Of a stretch of 64,000 bases of DNA, positions 18,925 to 28,488 are shown in pieces. A program made the translations under genes and the position numbers. This stretch comes from Acidobacteriota bacterium (GTDB lineage Bacteria > Acidobacteriota > Blastocatellia > Pyrinomonadales > Pyrinomonadaceae): NCBI GenBank assembly GCA_019639115.1, contig JAHBSM010000001.1:372001-436000 (forward strand), written 5' to 3'. How positions within the stretch are numbered: position 1 is the stretch's first letter; the number at the start of each line of letters is the position of its first letter. The notes below the pieces were generated by a model. The model searched no databases and had not been told where the DNA came from. It saw only the letters and a program-made list of their open reading frames with translations.

Positions 18925-19137
18925 ATGCCATTGAGGGAGTTGTTGGCGATCGCGGACGAATTCGGGCTTGCGGTGGAGTCGGTCGTGATCGCTGAGAATG
19001 AAATGGCCTTTCGAGTACTGAAAGGCGCAAATCAGATATTTATTGGCACTGAGACCGCCGTTCGTGAGTTTCTATCTGGCTACGGGTCTGATCGACCCGG
19101 CCTGTTCGAGGCTAGTATGTACGGCTACAAGGAATAA
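18925..19137 (+). CDS. Small hypothetical protein upstream of dnaK
   Basis: 70 residues from ATG 18925, preceded by a very strong purine tract (GGGGGGGAGA), which decides the start over the longer frame from 18808. The protein (MPLRELLAIADEFGLAVESV... ending ASMYGYKE) looks like a compact alpha/beta domain without signal peptide or Cys. I do not recognise it. It is separated from dnaK by two hairpins and a promoter, so it is not part of the heat-shock transcript. Confidence 0.6.
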   Translation: MPLRELLAIADEFGLAVESVVIAENEMAFRVLKGANQIFIGTETAVREFLSGYGSDRPGLFEASMYGYKE

Positions 19138-19164
19138 AAGTCAGCGAAGTTCTGAACTTCTGGA

Positions 19165-19190
19165 GCGGTGATCTAGCGATTGATCACCGC
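19165..19190 (+). terminator. Hairpin before the dnaK promoter
   Basis: GCGGTGATC (19165-19173) pairs with GATCACCGC (19182-19190), followed by TTTCATTTGT. A smaller hairpin GAAGTT/AACTTC lies at 19146-19160. Together they probably end the small upstream transcript. Confidence 0.55.
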
Positions 19191-19196
19191 TTTCAT

Positions 19197-19241
19197 TTGT
19201 CAAGAATAAAACTTGACAACAACACACTCAAGTATTATAGT
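19197..19241 (+). promoter_or_regulatory. dnaK promoter with HspR-type operator (HAIR)
   Basis: A sigma-70 promoter is visible: TTGACA at 19213-19218 and TATAGT at 19236-19241, with 17 bp between. Over the -35 and spacer lies CTTGACA-N7-ACTCAAG (19212-19232), which matches 12 of 14 positions of the HAIR operator CTTGAGT-N7-ACTCAAG bound by HspR. A further half-site TGTCAAG (19198-19204) lies 7 bp upstream, giving three half-sites spaced 14 bp apart. The last gene of the downstream operon encodes HspR, so negative autoregulation is expected. Confidence 0.75.
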
Positions 19242-19305
19242 TTTGCAAGGCTCAAGTTTGGGTTATTTGTGATTGAGCACAGTATTTTTATTTGGAGATA
19301 AGATT

Positions 19306-21240
19306 ATGGGAAAGATCATTGGTATCGACCTCGGAACGACCAACTCGGTCGTGGCTGTCATGGAAGGCGGCGAACCGGTCGTGATCACAAACAGTGAAGG
19401 CGGCCGGACGACGCCGTCGGTCGTCGCTTTTACAAAGGACGGCAACAGGCTCGTCGGACAGGTCGCAAAGCGCCAAGCCGTGACGAATCCGGAGAACACG
19501 CTTTATTCCATCAAGCGTTTTATTGGCCGTAAGTTCGAAGAGGTGGCCGATGAGATCAAGCAGGTCCCTTACAAGGTCGAAAAGGCATCGAACGGAGACG
19601 TGCGGATCGACGCGGAGGGCAAGCAATATAGCCCGCCTGAGATATCTGCGATGGTGCTTCAGAAGCTGAAGCAGTCGGCAGAAGATTACCTTGGCCAAAA
19701 GGTTGAGCAAGCGGTGATCACTGTACCTGCGTACTTCAACGATGCTCAACGGCAGGCGACGAAAGACGCAGGCAAGATCGCGGGCCTCGAGGTGCTACGT
19801 ATAGTCAACGAGCCGACCGCGGCGGCTTTGGCGTACGGCCTTGATAAGAAAAAGGACGAGGTCATAGCGGTATTCGATTTCGGCGGTGGTACGTTTGACA
19901 TCTCGATCCTCGAAGTTGGCGAAGGTGTAGTCGAAGTGAAATCAACTAACGGCGACACTCATCTCGGCGGTGACGACGTAGATGAAGTGCTTGTTGGCTG
20001 GATCATCGACGAATTCAAAAAGGATCAGGGCATCGACCTGCATAACGACAAGATGGCGCTTCAGCGTCTAAAGGAAGCCGGCGAAAAAGCCAAGGTCGAA
20101 CTGTCAAGCGCGATGGAGACCGAGATCAATCTGCCGTTCATCACGGCAGATGCCTCAGGGCCGAAGCACTTGGTAATGAAATTGACCCGTGCCAAATTCG
20201 AACAGCTTGTAGAGCCTGTCCTCAAGCGGTTGATGCCGCCGGTCGAGCAGGCGATCAAGGACGCCGGATTGACCGCAAAAGATATCGAAGAGATCGTGCT
20301 TGTGGGCGGTTCGACCCGCATCCCCAAGGTCCAGGAGATGGTCAAAGCGTATTTTGGCAAGGAACCGAACAAATCGGTCAATCCGGACGAGGTCGTCGCT
20401 CTCGGAGCGGCTGTGCAGGCTGGTGTGCTCGGCGGCGAGAAGACCGATATCCTGCTCCTCGACGTTACGCCCTTGAGCCTTGGTATAGAGACACTTGGCG
20501 GCGTTGCGACCCCGATGATCACGAAGAACACGACGATCCCGACGCGAAAATCGGAGATCTTCTCGACGGCTTCGGATAATCAGACCTCGGTGGAGGTACA
20601 CGTCCTGCAGGGTGAGCGGCCGATGGCCGCGGATAACAAGACCTTGGGCAAATTCCACTTGGTCGGCATCCCGCCCGCACCACGCGGCGTACCGCAGATC
20701 GAAGTGACATTTGACATAGACGCGAACGGTATTGTGAACGTCTCGGCCAAGGATGTCGGTACCGGCCGCGAACAGAAGATCACGATCACGGCATCGAGCG
20801 GTCTCTCTAAGGAGGAGATCGATAAGATGATCAAGGATGCCGAGTCGCATGCGGGCGAAGATGAAAAGAAAAAAGCCGCTGTCGAAGCTCGCAATCAACT
20901 CGACGGGCTCGTGTTCAATGTCGAAAAGACAATGTCCGAGAACAAGGACAAGCTCGACGCCGCTGCCGCAGGTGAGATCGAAACAGCGATCGCTGAAGCC
21001 AAGGCGGCACTCTCCGGAGACGACACGGATGCGATGAACGATGCGTTCGGCAGGCTGCAGACCGCCTCGCATAAGCTTGCCGAGGTGATCTACACCCAGG
21101 CTGCTGCGTCTGAACAGGGCGGATCTGAGGAGCAGGCCTCATCTGCTTCGGCCGGTGCTGATAACGGCGCCGCAGGATCGGATGAGGGCGACGTCATCGA
21201 CGCTGAATACGTCGATGTCGAGGACGAGAACAACAAGTAA
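19306..21240 (+). CDS. dnaK: Chaperone DnaK (Hsp70)
   Basis: 644 residues from ATG 19306 (GGAGAT ribosome binding site; [19 protein letters not shown]). The ATPase signatures [24 protein letters not shown] and [14 protein letters not shown] are present, followed by the substrate-binding domain, helical lid and a C-terminal acidic tail ([15 protein letters not shown]). Folds proteins in an ATP cycle with DnaJ and GrpE. grpE is not in this operon. First gene of dnaK-dnaJ-hspR, under the HAIR operator. Confidence 0.99.
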   Translation: MGKIIGIDLGTTNSVVAVMEGGEPVVITNSEGGRTTPSVVAFTKDGNRLVGQVAKRQAVTNPENTLYSIKRFIGRKFEEVADEIKQVPYKVEKASNGDVRIDAEGKQYSPPEISAMVLQKLKQSAEDYLGQKVEQAVITVPAYFNDAQRQATKDAGKIAGLEVLRIVNEPTAAALAYGLDKKKDEVIAVFDFGGGTFDISILEVGEGVVEVKSTNGDTHLGGDDVDEVLVGWIIDEFKKDQGIDLHNDKMALQRLKEAGEKAKVELSSAMETEINLPFITADASGPKHLVMKLTRAKFEQLVEPVLKRLMPPVEQAIKDAGLTAKDIEEIVLVGGSTRIPKVQEMVKAYFGKEPNKSVNPDEVVALGAAVQAGVLGGEKTDILLLDVTPLSLGIETLGGVATPMITKNTTIPTRKSEIFSTASDNQTSVEVHVLQGERPMAADNKTLGKFHLVGIPPAPRGVPQIEVTFDIDANGIVNVSAKDVGTGREQKITITASSGLSKEEIDKMIKDAESHAGEDEKKKAAVEARNQLDGLVFNVEKTMSENKDKLDAAAAGEIETAIAEAKAALSGDDTDAMNDAFGRLQTASHKLAEVIYTQAAASEQGGSEEQASSASAGADNGAAGSDEGDVIDAEYVDVEDENNK

Positions 21241-21375
21241 ACAGCAGGCTACCATCGGGCGGCTGGCAGTGGATGACCCGTTCGCTGCCGCCGCTCTTTG
21301 CAAATTCAGGATCGTTCGATTGAGATGCAATATCTGGTAGGCTAAACTGCTTACCGCCCGAGATCGATCACGACG

Positions 21376-22530
21376 ATGGCCAAAAAGGACTACTACAATA
21401 TTCTCGGCGTCAAGAAAGACGCGAAGGCCGATGAAATCAAAAAGGCCTATCGCCGGCTTGCGCGCAAATTTCACCCGGATGTGAATCCCGGCGACAAAGC
21501 GGCTGAGGACAAATTCAAAGAGGTCCAGGAGGCCTACGACGTTCTGTCGGATGATAAAAAACGCAAGGTCTTTGACCGGTTCGGTTACTATGCCGACAAT
21601 CTCGATCCGGATGCTCCATTTGCGGCCGGAGCCGGAGCGGGACAGGGCGGCGTCGAGTTCGATTTTTCCGGCTTCGATTTCTCGGGAGGTTCTTCAGGAG
21701 GATCGAGCTTTAGGGACATATTCTCTGATCTTTTTGGCGGCGGCTCGGGACGTCAACCTCAGCCGGAACCTCCAAGAGCGATCCCAAAACGCGGCCGCGA
21801 CATTGAGATCCCGCTGGCACTCAGTTTCGAAGAGAGTTTCTCGGGACTTACGACCAACATTTCGGTCAATCGCAGCGAACAGTGTTCCCGATGCCAGGGA
21901 GCTGGTGATACCGGCGGTCCGGTCGTGACCTGTTCGACCTGTAAGGGCAGCGGCCAGGTCCTAAAGAGCGGCGGCCGGCTTCAGTTCTCACAGCCATGCG
22001 GAGATTGCGAAGGAACCGGACGCCGACGGACTCCGTGCAGCCTGTGCAATGGCAAAGGCGTTACGCCCAAGACCGAGCAGGTCAAGATAAAGATACCAGC
22101 CGGGGTCGATACCGGCTCGCGTGTACGCGTTCCAAAGAAAGGACACGGCGGCCGGCTGGGCGCCGAGCCCGGCGATCTGTTCATCGTGACCAATGTAGGC
22201 AAGCACAAATTTCTCGAACGCAAAGGCGACAATATTTATGTGACCGTCCCTATTACGGTCCCGGAAGCTGCTCTTGGCGCTCGTATAGAGGTGCCGACCG
22301 TCGAAGGCAAGGCCCAGCTCAAGATCCCGCCGGGCACAGAGTCGGGTCAAAAGTTCCGGTTGAGGGAACGCGGGTTCCCTTCGCTTCGCAATCCGAACCT
22401 ACGCGGGGACGAATTCGTCGAGGTCAAGATCACGCTGCCGAAAGTGATATCGGAGGAAACTAAGGCGGTGCTTAAGGATTTTGAGCGTCTTAACCACGAG
22501 TCACCCCGAAAGATAATGGGATTAGAGTAG
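21376..22530 (+). CDS. dnaJ: Co-chaperone DnaJ (Hsp40)
   Basis: 384 residues. The J domain is at 1-70 with HPD at 33-35; a Gly/Phe-rich region follows (about 75-130). Four CxxCxGxG zinc repeats lie at about 168-235 ([32 protein letters not shown]). The C-terminal substrate-binding domains end near 365. It stimulates DnaK ATPase. 135 bp downstream of dnaK and 7 bp before hspR. Confidence 0.98.
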   Translation: MAKKDYYNILGVKKDAKADEIKKAYRRLARKFHPDVNPGDKAAEDKFKEVQEAYDVLSDDKKRKVFDRFGYYADNLDPDAPFAAGAGAGQGGVEFDFSGFDFSGGSSGGSSFRDIFSDLFGGGSGRQPQPEPPRAIPKRGRDIEIPLALSFEESFSGLTTNISVNRSEQCSRCQGAGDTGGPVVTCSTCKGSGQVLKSGGRLQFSQPCGDCEGTGRRRTPCSLCNGKGVTPKTEQVKIKIPAGVDTGSRVRVPKKGHGGRLGAEPGDLFIVTNVGKHKFLERKGDNIYVTVPITVPEAALGARIEVPTVEGKAQLKIPPGTESGQKFRLRERGFPSLRNPNLRGDEFVEVKITLPKVISEETKAVLKDFERLNHESPRKIMGLE

Positions 22531-22537
22531 AAGCGCT

Positions 22538-22969
22538 TTGGGTGTGAAAAAAAAGGTCAGGACATATACGATCAGTGCCGTAGCGGAGATGTACGACATC
22601 CATCCGCAGACGCTGAGGCTGTATGAACGTGAAGGCCTGATGCGTCCTTCTAGGTCCGACGGGAACACCCGGCTATACGACGACACCGACCTCGAACGTC
22701 TCGAGGTGATCCTATCGCTGACGCGAGAACTCGGCGTCAACCTGGCCGGCGTCGAAGTGATACTCAACATGCGTGAAAAGATGGACGAGATGCAAAGAGA
22801 ATTTGAGCGATTCTTTGAGTATCTACGCAATCACGCTTTCGACCTTGCCCGTCGTACCGAATCGGGTGATCCGTCAGAGGCCCTCATCCCGGTATCGCGT
22901 TTCGGTATGCACCGCCCTTCGGAGCCGGGCATTGTTGACGTCAGCGTTCGCTCCCGACGCAAACGCTGA
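22538..22969 (+). CDS. hspR: MerR-family heat-shock repressor HspR
   Basis: 143 residues (TTG 22538; GTG 22544 is an alternative start). The MerR-type winged helix covers about residues 8-78 (YTISAVAEMYDIHPQTLRLYERE, GNTRLYDDTDLERLEVI), followed by a coiled-coil helix (MREKMDEMQREFERFF) and a basic tail. There are no metal-binding Cys. The position directly after dnaJ and the HAIR operator ahead of dnaK identify it as HspR rather than another MerR protein. In Streptomyces HspR uses DnaK as co-repressor; the same circuit is inferred here. Confidence 0.9.
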   Translation: MGVKKKVRTYTISAVAEMYDIHPQTLRLYEREGLMRPSRSDGNTRLYDDTDLERLEVILSLTRELGVNLAGVEVILNMREKMDEMQREFERFFEYLRNHAFDLARRTESGDPSEALIPVSRFGMHRPSEPGIVDVSVRSRRKR

Positions 22970-23070
22970 GTTAATTTCCTCTGAACTCGCCTCCCGGGCC
23001 GGATTGCAATCACTGCATTCATCGGCTACTATTCCCCGATCAAATCAAAAAAAACTTTTGGGAGCGTCTG

Positions 23071-26000
23071 ATGCTTAGAGAGACCATTCGTGTGACCTTT
23101 TGTGCGCTTTTACTCTGCGCCGGGGCATTTTCGTTGTTCGGCCAGGATCTGGATAACGTTGCTATCAGCGGCCGTTTGACCGATCCGAACGGTCTTGCTA
23201 TTGCAGGTGCGACGGTCACTGTGACCGAGACCGCGACCCAGGCCACGCGAACGGCGACCACGAATGACGATGGCCGTTATGCTTTTCTGAATCTGAGGCC
23301 GGGAACGTATAAGGTCACGGCCGTCGCTCCCGGATTCGGCGTGCAGGAGCGAAAGGAGTTTCCGACGCTTTCAGGAGAACGGTTCCAGGTAGATTTTAAG
23401 ATGAAGCTGGCCGACGTTCGCGCAGAGGCGACCGTCACGACCTCAGGTGATGACGGGCCTGTGATCGACACGACAAGAACTATCGTCGGCGGGACCATAA
23501 CCGAACGCGAGATCGAAGAGATCCCTAATTTTTCGCGAAATCCTCTTGATCTGGTCCTGACTCTCGGCGGCACTTCAGAGGAGCAGCTTTCGACCAGCGG
23601 GCTTGCAGAGGACAGCAACGAGAACCCGAGGACCGCACCGCTGGAGCAAGGCAATTTCTCGCTTTCCGGGGGCGTTGCTTACTCGAACAACATAACGATC
23701 GATGGCTTGGACAACAACGATGACCGTTCCTCGCGCGACCGATTCCAGCCGTCGCTCGAATCGATCGTAGAGGTACAGGTGATCAGCAACCAATTCTCTG
23801 CCGAATACGGTAGGGCATCGGGCGGCCGTATCAATCTGAGGACGCGCGCCGGGTCCAATCGATACCGCGGGCGGGCATTCATGTTCTACCGCGATTCCAA
23901 GTTCAACGCGAATAGCTGGTACAACAACAGTCGCGGGCTGCCTCGGATGCCGCTAACGCAATACGATCCCGGCTTCACATTCAGCGGGCCGATCCGGCTG
24001 CCGTTCTACAACGGACGAAAGCGCACATTCTTTTCCGTTGCCTACGAATGGGACAATCTACTCGATACGACATTTATCAATACGTGGGTGCCGGTCGGAT
24101 CAAATCCGCGGTTCCCGCTACCTGCGTCAAATACAAGCTGTCCGTCGGGGCTGACCTGCACTGATGGGCTTAGCTCGACAACTACGCCGATATTGCCGTA
24201 TCAGGTCTATTACGATACGCCGAACGTGAACCATATTCTCACCGCGAGAGTGGATCATCGGTTCTCTAAGACCAACGATCTGACCGTAGGATATCAACTG
24301 GGGCGGCGACGCAACCGACGGACGACCGGAGCATCGACGACAAGGCTGGACGATGCTCTCCAGTCGCGAAATGCCGACACGGATGCCATCAATTTCACAC
24401 ACAACTATGTCTTTGGCCCGAAGGCCGTGAATCAATTCAGAGCGCAGTGGTCGATATTCAAGCCGAGCTATCAGACCGACGACCCGCTCGCACCGGTAGT
24501 ACTCATTGCCTATCGCAACCCCGAGACGCTCTCGAGCCAGACCCTGATCGCCGGAAACTCGACATCGTCGATCACCGGGGACGCGACCGCATTTCCCCAG
24601 AATCGACGCGAGCGGAGGTGGCAGTTCCAGGATTCTATGACATATGTTTGGGGCCGGAATCTGCTCAAATTCGGCGGCGACGTCCAGACGGTGAACTCAA
24701 AGGCCCTCGGGCTCGGCGACGCGACGGGAACATACAATTTCGGGAATATCGCGGATTTTCAGAACAACGTTCTGAACAGATTTCGGCAGAATTTCGGCAC
24801 CAGGGCAGACGCTAAGAACACCTATTGGTCGTTGTTTCTCAATGACGAGATCCAGGTGGCCAGCAAGGCAACGCTGAGTTTGGGCCTGAGATATGAGCGC
24901 GAGACGGCGGTCAAGGATTCCAATAACTTTGGCCCGCGGGTCGGTTTGGCTTGGAATCCATTTAAGTCCGGCAAAGGCGTTCTTAGATTTGGAGCGGGCA
25001 TTTTCTACAATCGCGTGCTGCTGAGAACCGTCGCTGATTCCATCCAGAACATCGGGGCAGGCCGGATCGCTTTTGATACGACCACGATCGGCACGGCGGC
25101 GACGGACACACGCCGCGTCGCGATCCTCGCGGCCATCGCGAATGCGTTCCCGACCACTTATCCGTCGATAGACGCGCTTCGGCAGGTCGTCATACAGGCG
25201 TGTGCGACGGTCGTGAACCCGCCGGCGCCTTGTAACTCCAACACAGGATTCTCCGAGGGGAATGTCTCATCGGCCGGCAATCCGCTCAGGTCTGTCGAGG
25301 CCGGGCTCAGGATACCGGAAAGCTATCAATTCAATGTGGGGTTCGAACGAGACCTGGGCAAAGGATTTGTATTCGAGACGAATTTTACGTGGAACAAGAC
25401 AGCGCACTTGTGGCGCGACACCAATAGCAACGAGCCAAGACTGCCGGCCGGTTACGCTGACTGGACAGCATATTTGCTGGCTAATCAATTCGTGTTGTCG
25501 CCGACCCGACGGTATGTCTTTTTCCTTGGCGATAGGTCAGATACATCGGGCTTGCACATCAGTTCGCCTACTGGGGCGACCCCTTGTACTACCACGACGG
25601 CGATCTGTTACGTCAATCTGAATACGACCAATACTTCGACCACGACTCCCGCCGTGGCAGTCACGGGTGTGAACACGAACGCGACCGGCGGACCTGTTGG
25701 CATTGCTAAGGCGGCGATCGCACAGTTCAGGCCTGATCCGACGGTTCAGGAAACATCGTTGATCGGCTCGCGTGGAAATGCACAGTATCGCGGACTTGTG
25801 ATCGAGCTGCGTCGCCGCTATCGTCAGCTCGGCAAAGGATGGGGAATGTCGGGCCGATTCGTTTACACGCTATCGAGCACCCGCGATGACGGCCTGAATA
25901 ATACCGCGAATGCCGAGGTGAATGGTGATTTCAGCCGCGAATGGGCGCGCAGCCTGCAGGATCGCCGACATCGAATAGGTGTATCAGGTATAGTCCAGAC

Positions 26001-26499
26001 ACCGTGGTGGTTCGGCAAGGTTCGGTTATCGCCATTGTTCAGATGGGGAAGTTCCGCTCCGTTCAATATTGGCAACGGCGGCTCCGATCGAAACCTGAAC
26101 GACAGCTCGACCGATAGGATGGTCTTCAGCGGGAACCTCAAGGACATAAAGTGGCGGCGTCCCGGCTCTCCGGTCCCGGATGCTTTGATATCGCAATTCT
26201 CGTTGGCGACCATAGGCGCGATCAGCGGCAATCTACCGCGTAACGCCGGACGCGGCCCAAGCTTTTTCACCTTTGATCTGAGTGTGACCCGCGAATGGAA
26301 ACTCCGCGAGAGAATGCGACTCCGTCCGGTCCTGGAGGTCAACAATATCCTGAATGCTGCCGTGTTCAATTTTGGAGCGGCGTTCATCGACTTCAACGGA
26401 TTGACACTCACGGACTCGACGGCACGCTCGCGATTTCTGGTTCCGACGCGCACATACCGCCAAAGGCAGATGCGATTCGGGATAAGATTTGATTTCTAG
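23071..26499 (+). CDS. TonB-dependent receptor, Oar-like, with carboxypeptidase-regulatory domain
   Basis: 1142 residues. A signal peptide (about 1-24, ends LFGQ) precedes a carboxypeptidase-regulatory-like beta domain (about 30-110, ISGRLTDPNGLAIAGATVT). A plug domain follows (about 125-255, with NITIDGLDNNDDRSS and VQVISNQFSAEYGRASGG). The rest is a large beta-barrel ending in an aromatic residue (MRFGIRFDF), as needed for outer-membrane insertion. The substrate is unknown. The family is greatly expanded in Acidobacteriota. A rho-independent terminator follows. Confidence 0.95.
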   Translation: MLRETIRVTFCALLLCAGAFSLFGQDLDNVAISGRLTDPNGLAIAGATVTVTETATQATRTATTNDDGRYAFLNLRPGTYKVTAVAPGFGVQERKEFPTLSGERFQVDFKMKLADVRAEATVTTSGDDGPVIDTTRTIVGGTITEREIEEIPNFSRNPLDLVLTLGGTSEEQLSTSGLAEDSNENPRTAPLEQGNFSLSGGVAYSNNITIDGLDNNDDRSSRDRFQPSLESIVEVQVISNQFSAEYGRASGGRINLRTRAGSNRYRGRAFMFYRDSKFNANSWYNNSRGLPRMPLTQYDPGFTFSGPIRLPFYNGRKRTFFSVAYEWDNLLDTTFINTWVPVGSNPRFPLPASNTSCPSGLTCTDGLSSTTTPILPYQVYYDTPNVNHILTARVDHRFSKTNDLTVGYQLGRRRNRRTTGASTTRLDDALQSRNADTDAINFTHNYVFGPKAVNQFRAQWSIFKPSYQTDDPLAPVVLIAYRNPETLSSQTLIAGNSTSSITGDATAFPQNRRERRWQFQDSMTYVWGRNLLKFGGDVQTVNSKALGLGDATGTYNFGNIADFQNNVLNRFRQNFGTRADAKNTYWSLFLNDEIQVASKATLSLGLRYERETAVKDSNNFGPRVGLAWNPFKSGKGVLRFGAGIFYNRVLLRTVADSIQNIGAGRIAFDTTTIGTAATDTRRVAILAAIANAFPTTYPSIDALRQVVIQACATVVNPPAPCNSNTGFSEGNVSSAGNPLRSVEAGLRIPESYQFNVGFERDLGKGFVFETNFTWNKTAHLWRDTNSNEPRLPAGYADWTAYLLANQFVLSPTRRYVFFLGDRSDTSGLHISSPTGATPCTTTTAICYVNLNTTNTSTTTPAVAVTGVNTNATGGPVGIAKAAIAQFRPDPTVQETSLIGSRGNAQYRGLVIELRRRYRQLGKGWGMSGRFVYTLSSTRDDGLNNTANAEVNGDFSREWARSLQDRRHRIGVSGIVQTPWWFGKVRLSPLFRWGSSAPFNIGNGGSDRNLNDSSTDRMVFSGNLKDIKWRRPGSPVPDALISQFSLATIGAISGNLPRNAGRGPSFFTFDLSVTREWKLRERMRLRPVLEVNNILNAAVFNFGAAFIDFNGLTLTDSTARSRFLVPTRTYRQRQMRFGIRFDF

Positions 26500-26522
26500 G
26501 ATCGTACCGAAGAGATATTAGG

Positions 26523-26556
26523 CGCGGTCGTCGGTCTCGACGGCCGCGATCTTTTT
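26523..26556 (+). terminator. Terminator after TonB receptor 1
   Basis: CGCGGTCGTC pairs with GACGGCCGCG (one wobble) across a GGTCTC loop, followed after ATC by TTTTT. A standard intrinsic terminator. Confidence 0.75.
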
Positions 26557-26655
26557 GGGCGAGATCAAGTATGCACAATCACTGCCAAACGATGTAGACT
26601 ATTTCTGGTCGCTAAACGGGCCCAGACCGCAAAAGCATTCTCAGGAGACGGAATC

Positions 26656-27162
26656 ATGAAGCTCACCTTGTTGTCATTGACGCTGCTATTAAGCCTTGTA
26701 GGCCTCTCGTACGGCCAGGATGGTGTGCCCCGCAAGTTCACTTCGAAGTCTGAGGGTTTCTCCGTGGTCGTTCCGTGCAATTTCTCGGTTCGCCGGGAGG
26801 CGGATCCGACTAATAATACAAGTTCTGTGGAGCATTCATGCCTCGCCGATGAGAGCCTCTATCTGGTGCGCAAGGATATCGGGCTGCCGATCCTGAATAC
26901 GAAGGAAAGCTTCGATGCATTTACTCGAGGAGTGGTCGAGGGAATGGAAGGCACCCTGCTGCGTCAGTCTGAGATAACCTTAGGCAAGATCGTCGGCCGC
27001 GAGCTGCTGGTCGAGACAGAGATCAATGGAGACAAGATCGTTTTCAAGATGCGCATCCTAACGACCGAGAATGGCGTGCTGACGTACGGCGGCGGACGCC
27101 GGAAGGCGAATGAGGACCTATCGCCCATCGATAAGTTCCTGGATTCATTCTCGATCGAGTAA
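26656..27162 (+). CDS. Secreted hypothetical protein
   Basis: 168 residues with a good ribosome binding site (CAGGAGAC) and a signal peptide ending LSYGQD. The mature protein is a mixed alpha/beta domain with one Cys pair candidate (VPCNFSV and EHSCLADES) and the pattern KFTSKSEGFSVVVP, resembling small periplasmic domains in which a secreted antigen-like fold binds a ligand. I do not recognise a precise family. The next gene overlaps its stop by 1 bp (TAATG), so the methyltransferase gene is probably translated with it. Confidence 0.75.
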   Translation: MKLTLLSLTLLLSLVGLSYGQDGVPRKFTSKSEGFSVVVPCNFSVRREADPTNNTSSVEHSCLADESLYLVRKDIGLPILNTKESFDAFTRGVVEGMEGTLLRQSEITLGKIVGRELLVETEINGDKIVFKMRILTTENGVLTYGGGRRKANEDLSPIDKFLDSFSIE

Positions 27163-28481
27163 TGACCAACGCAGATACGCCGGATGAGGCGATACTCATC
27201 ATCTATACGACCAAATACCGCCTTGGCGGTGCCCAGTTCCCAGTAGTCGCTGAGACGCTGGCTGACGAAAAGCGGAGCGACCCGAACGTTGAGATCGTCT
27301 GCACGGCGGTCGAATCCAAACGCGATGTTCTGAAGGCCCTGGCCGAGGTCCGCGACTCGGGGAAAAAACTACGGGAGTTCGTCTTTGTCGGTCATTCGGG
27401 AATGTACGGACCTATGTTCGGGACCGTCGCCTTTCCCGAACAGTTCTCGCCATACGAATGGGAGCGGATGGATATTCCTTTTGCCGAAGGTGCCGCCGCG
27501 TCTTTCTTTTGCTGCCGGTCGGCCAGATGGTTCGCTCCGTTCTTTGCTCGAACATTTGGCGTAACGACATACGGATTTTTCTGGTACACCACTTTCTCCA
27601 AGAGCCGCGACCGATATTTGGCTGCCGGCGAAAGCACTGATCGGCCGCTTTACACGATCGGCTGCAAAGGGCGGAAATCGCACGGATATCTCGCATCGAT
27701 CCAGAAGCGACTCGGGTATATGCCCGCCGAGCAGATGAAACGGTTCGACCCGCGGCTTCCCGATGGCGATACGTCATACGATCACGTCGCAGAACTGTAC
27801 GACGCGGCATTTGTCGATATTAGAGTTCGTCGTGACGAGTGGGAGTGGATAAACCAACATCTACCGGCAGGTAAGTTCGACATGCTCGATATTGGCTGCG
27901 GTAACGGTGCCCTGCTTTATGCATTGCGCGAACGAGTTGCCACGGGCCGAGGAGTAGATGAATCAGCCGCGATCATCGAACGCGCGAGGCTCAAGAACTC
28001 GGCCAACGAGCACATTTCATTCCAAAAGATCGACGGTCCGGTCCTGCCGTTTCCCGACGATTCGTTTGAGGTGGTGACATCGTTGATGTCGTTCAGGTAT
28101 TTGGATTGGGATCCGCTCATGGCCGAGATCAAACGCGTGACCCGGCCCGGCGGCAAGTTCCTGATAGTTGATATGGTGACCGTGCCGCCGAGGCTGGCCG
28201 AGTATCCGAGGCTGCTTGCCGACAAGGTCCGGTCCGCGGCACATCAGCGTTCCGTGCCGGAGTTCCATTCGGCTCTCAGCCGACTTGTGTCCCACCCGGA
28301 CTGGAAGAAAATGGTCGAGTATAATCCGATCCGGAGCGAACATGAGATGAAATGGTATCTGGAGAGCAGGTTCCCCGGGCAGAAGATGGAAACGCTGAAC
28401 ATAGCCTTTCACTCTCGGATCGTTGCCTTCGACAGCGGTCCGGTCGATGCATGTGTCGAGGCCAAACTGACCTATCCCTGA
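27162..28481 (+). CDS. Class I SAM methyltransferase with N-terminal caspase-like (clan CD) domain
   Basis: 439 residues, two domains. Residues about 225-400 are a Rossmann-type methyltransferase with the SAM motif FDMLDIGCGNGALL, an FPDDSFEVVTS motif IV and a RPGGKFLIVDM segment. Residues 1-205 are a separate alpha/beta domain with strands ILIIYTTK, VEIVCTAV, EFVFVGHSG, AASFFCCRS and VTTYGFFW. A His at the end of one strand (GHSG) and a Cys at the end of the next (FFCC) is the layout of caspase-fold peptidases, so a CHAT- or C80-like activity is possible but unproven. The start overlaps the preceding stop; the racemase gene follows after 7 bp. Confidence 0.75.
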   Translation: MTNADTPDEAILIIYTTKYRLGGAQFPVVAETLADEKRSDPNVEIVCTAVESKRDVLKALAEVRDSGKKLREFVFVGHSGMYGPMFGTVAFPEQFSPYEWERMDIPFAEGAAASFFCCRSARWFAPFFARTFGVTTYGFFWYTTFSKSRDRYLAAGESTDRPLYTIGCKGRKSHGYLASIQKRLGYMPAEQMKRFDPRLPDGDTSYDHVAELYDAAFVDIRVRRDEWEWINQHLPAGKFDMLDIGCGNGALLYALRERVATGRGVDESAAIIERARLKNSANEHISFQKIDGPVLPFPDDSFEVVTSLMSFRYLDWDPLMAEIKRVTRPGGKFLIVDMVTVPPRLAEYPRLLADKVRSAAHQRSVPEFHSALSRLVSHPDWKKMVEYNPIRSEHEMKWYLESRFPGQKMETLNIAFHSRIVAFDSGPVDACVEAKLTYP

Positions 28482-28488
28482 ACGCACT

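Noticed and set aside
19140..19305. Search for a CIRCE element ahead of dnaK
   Set aside because: No TTAGCACTC-N9-GAGTGCTAA form is present; the inverted repeats fit HAIR instead.
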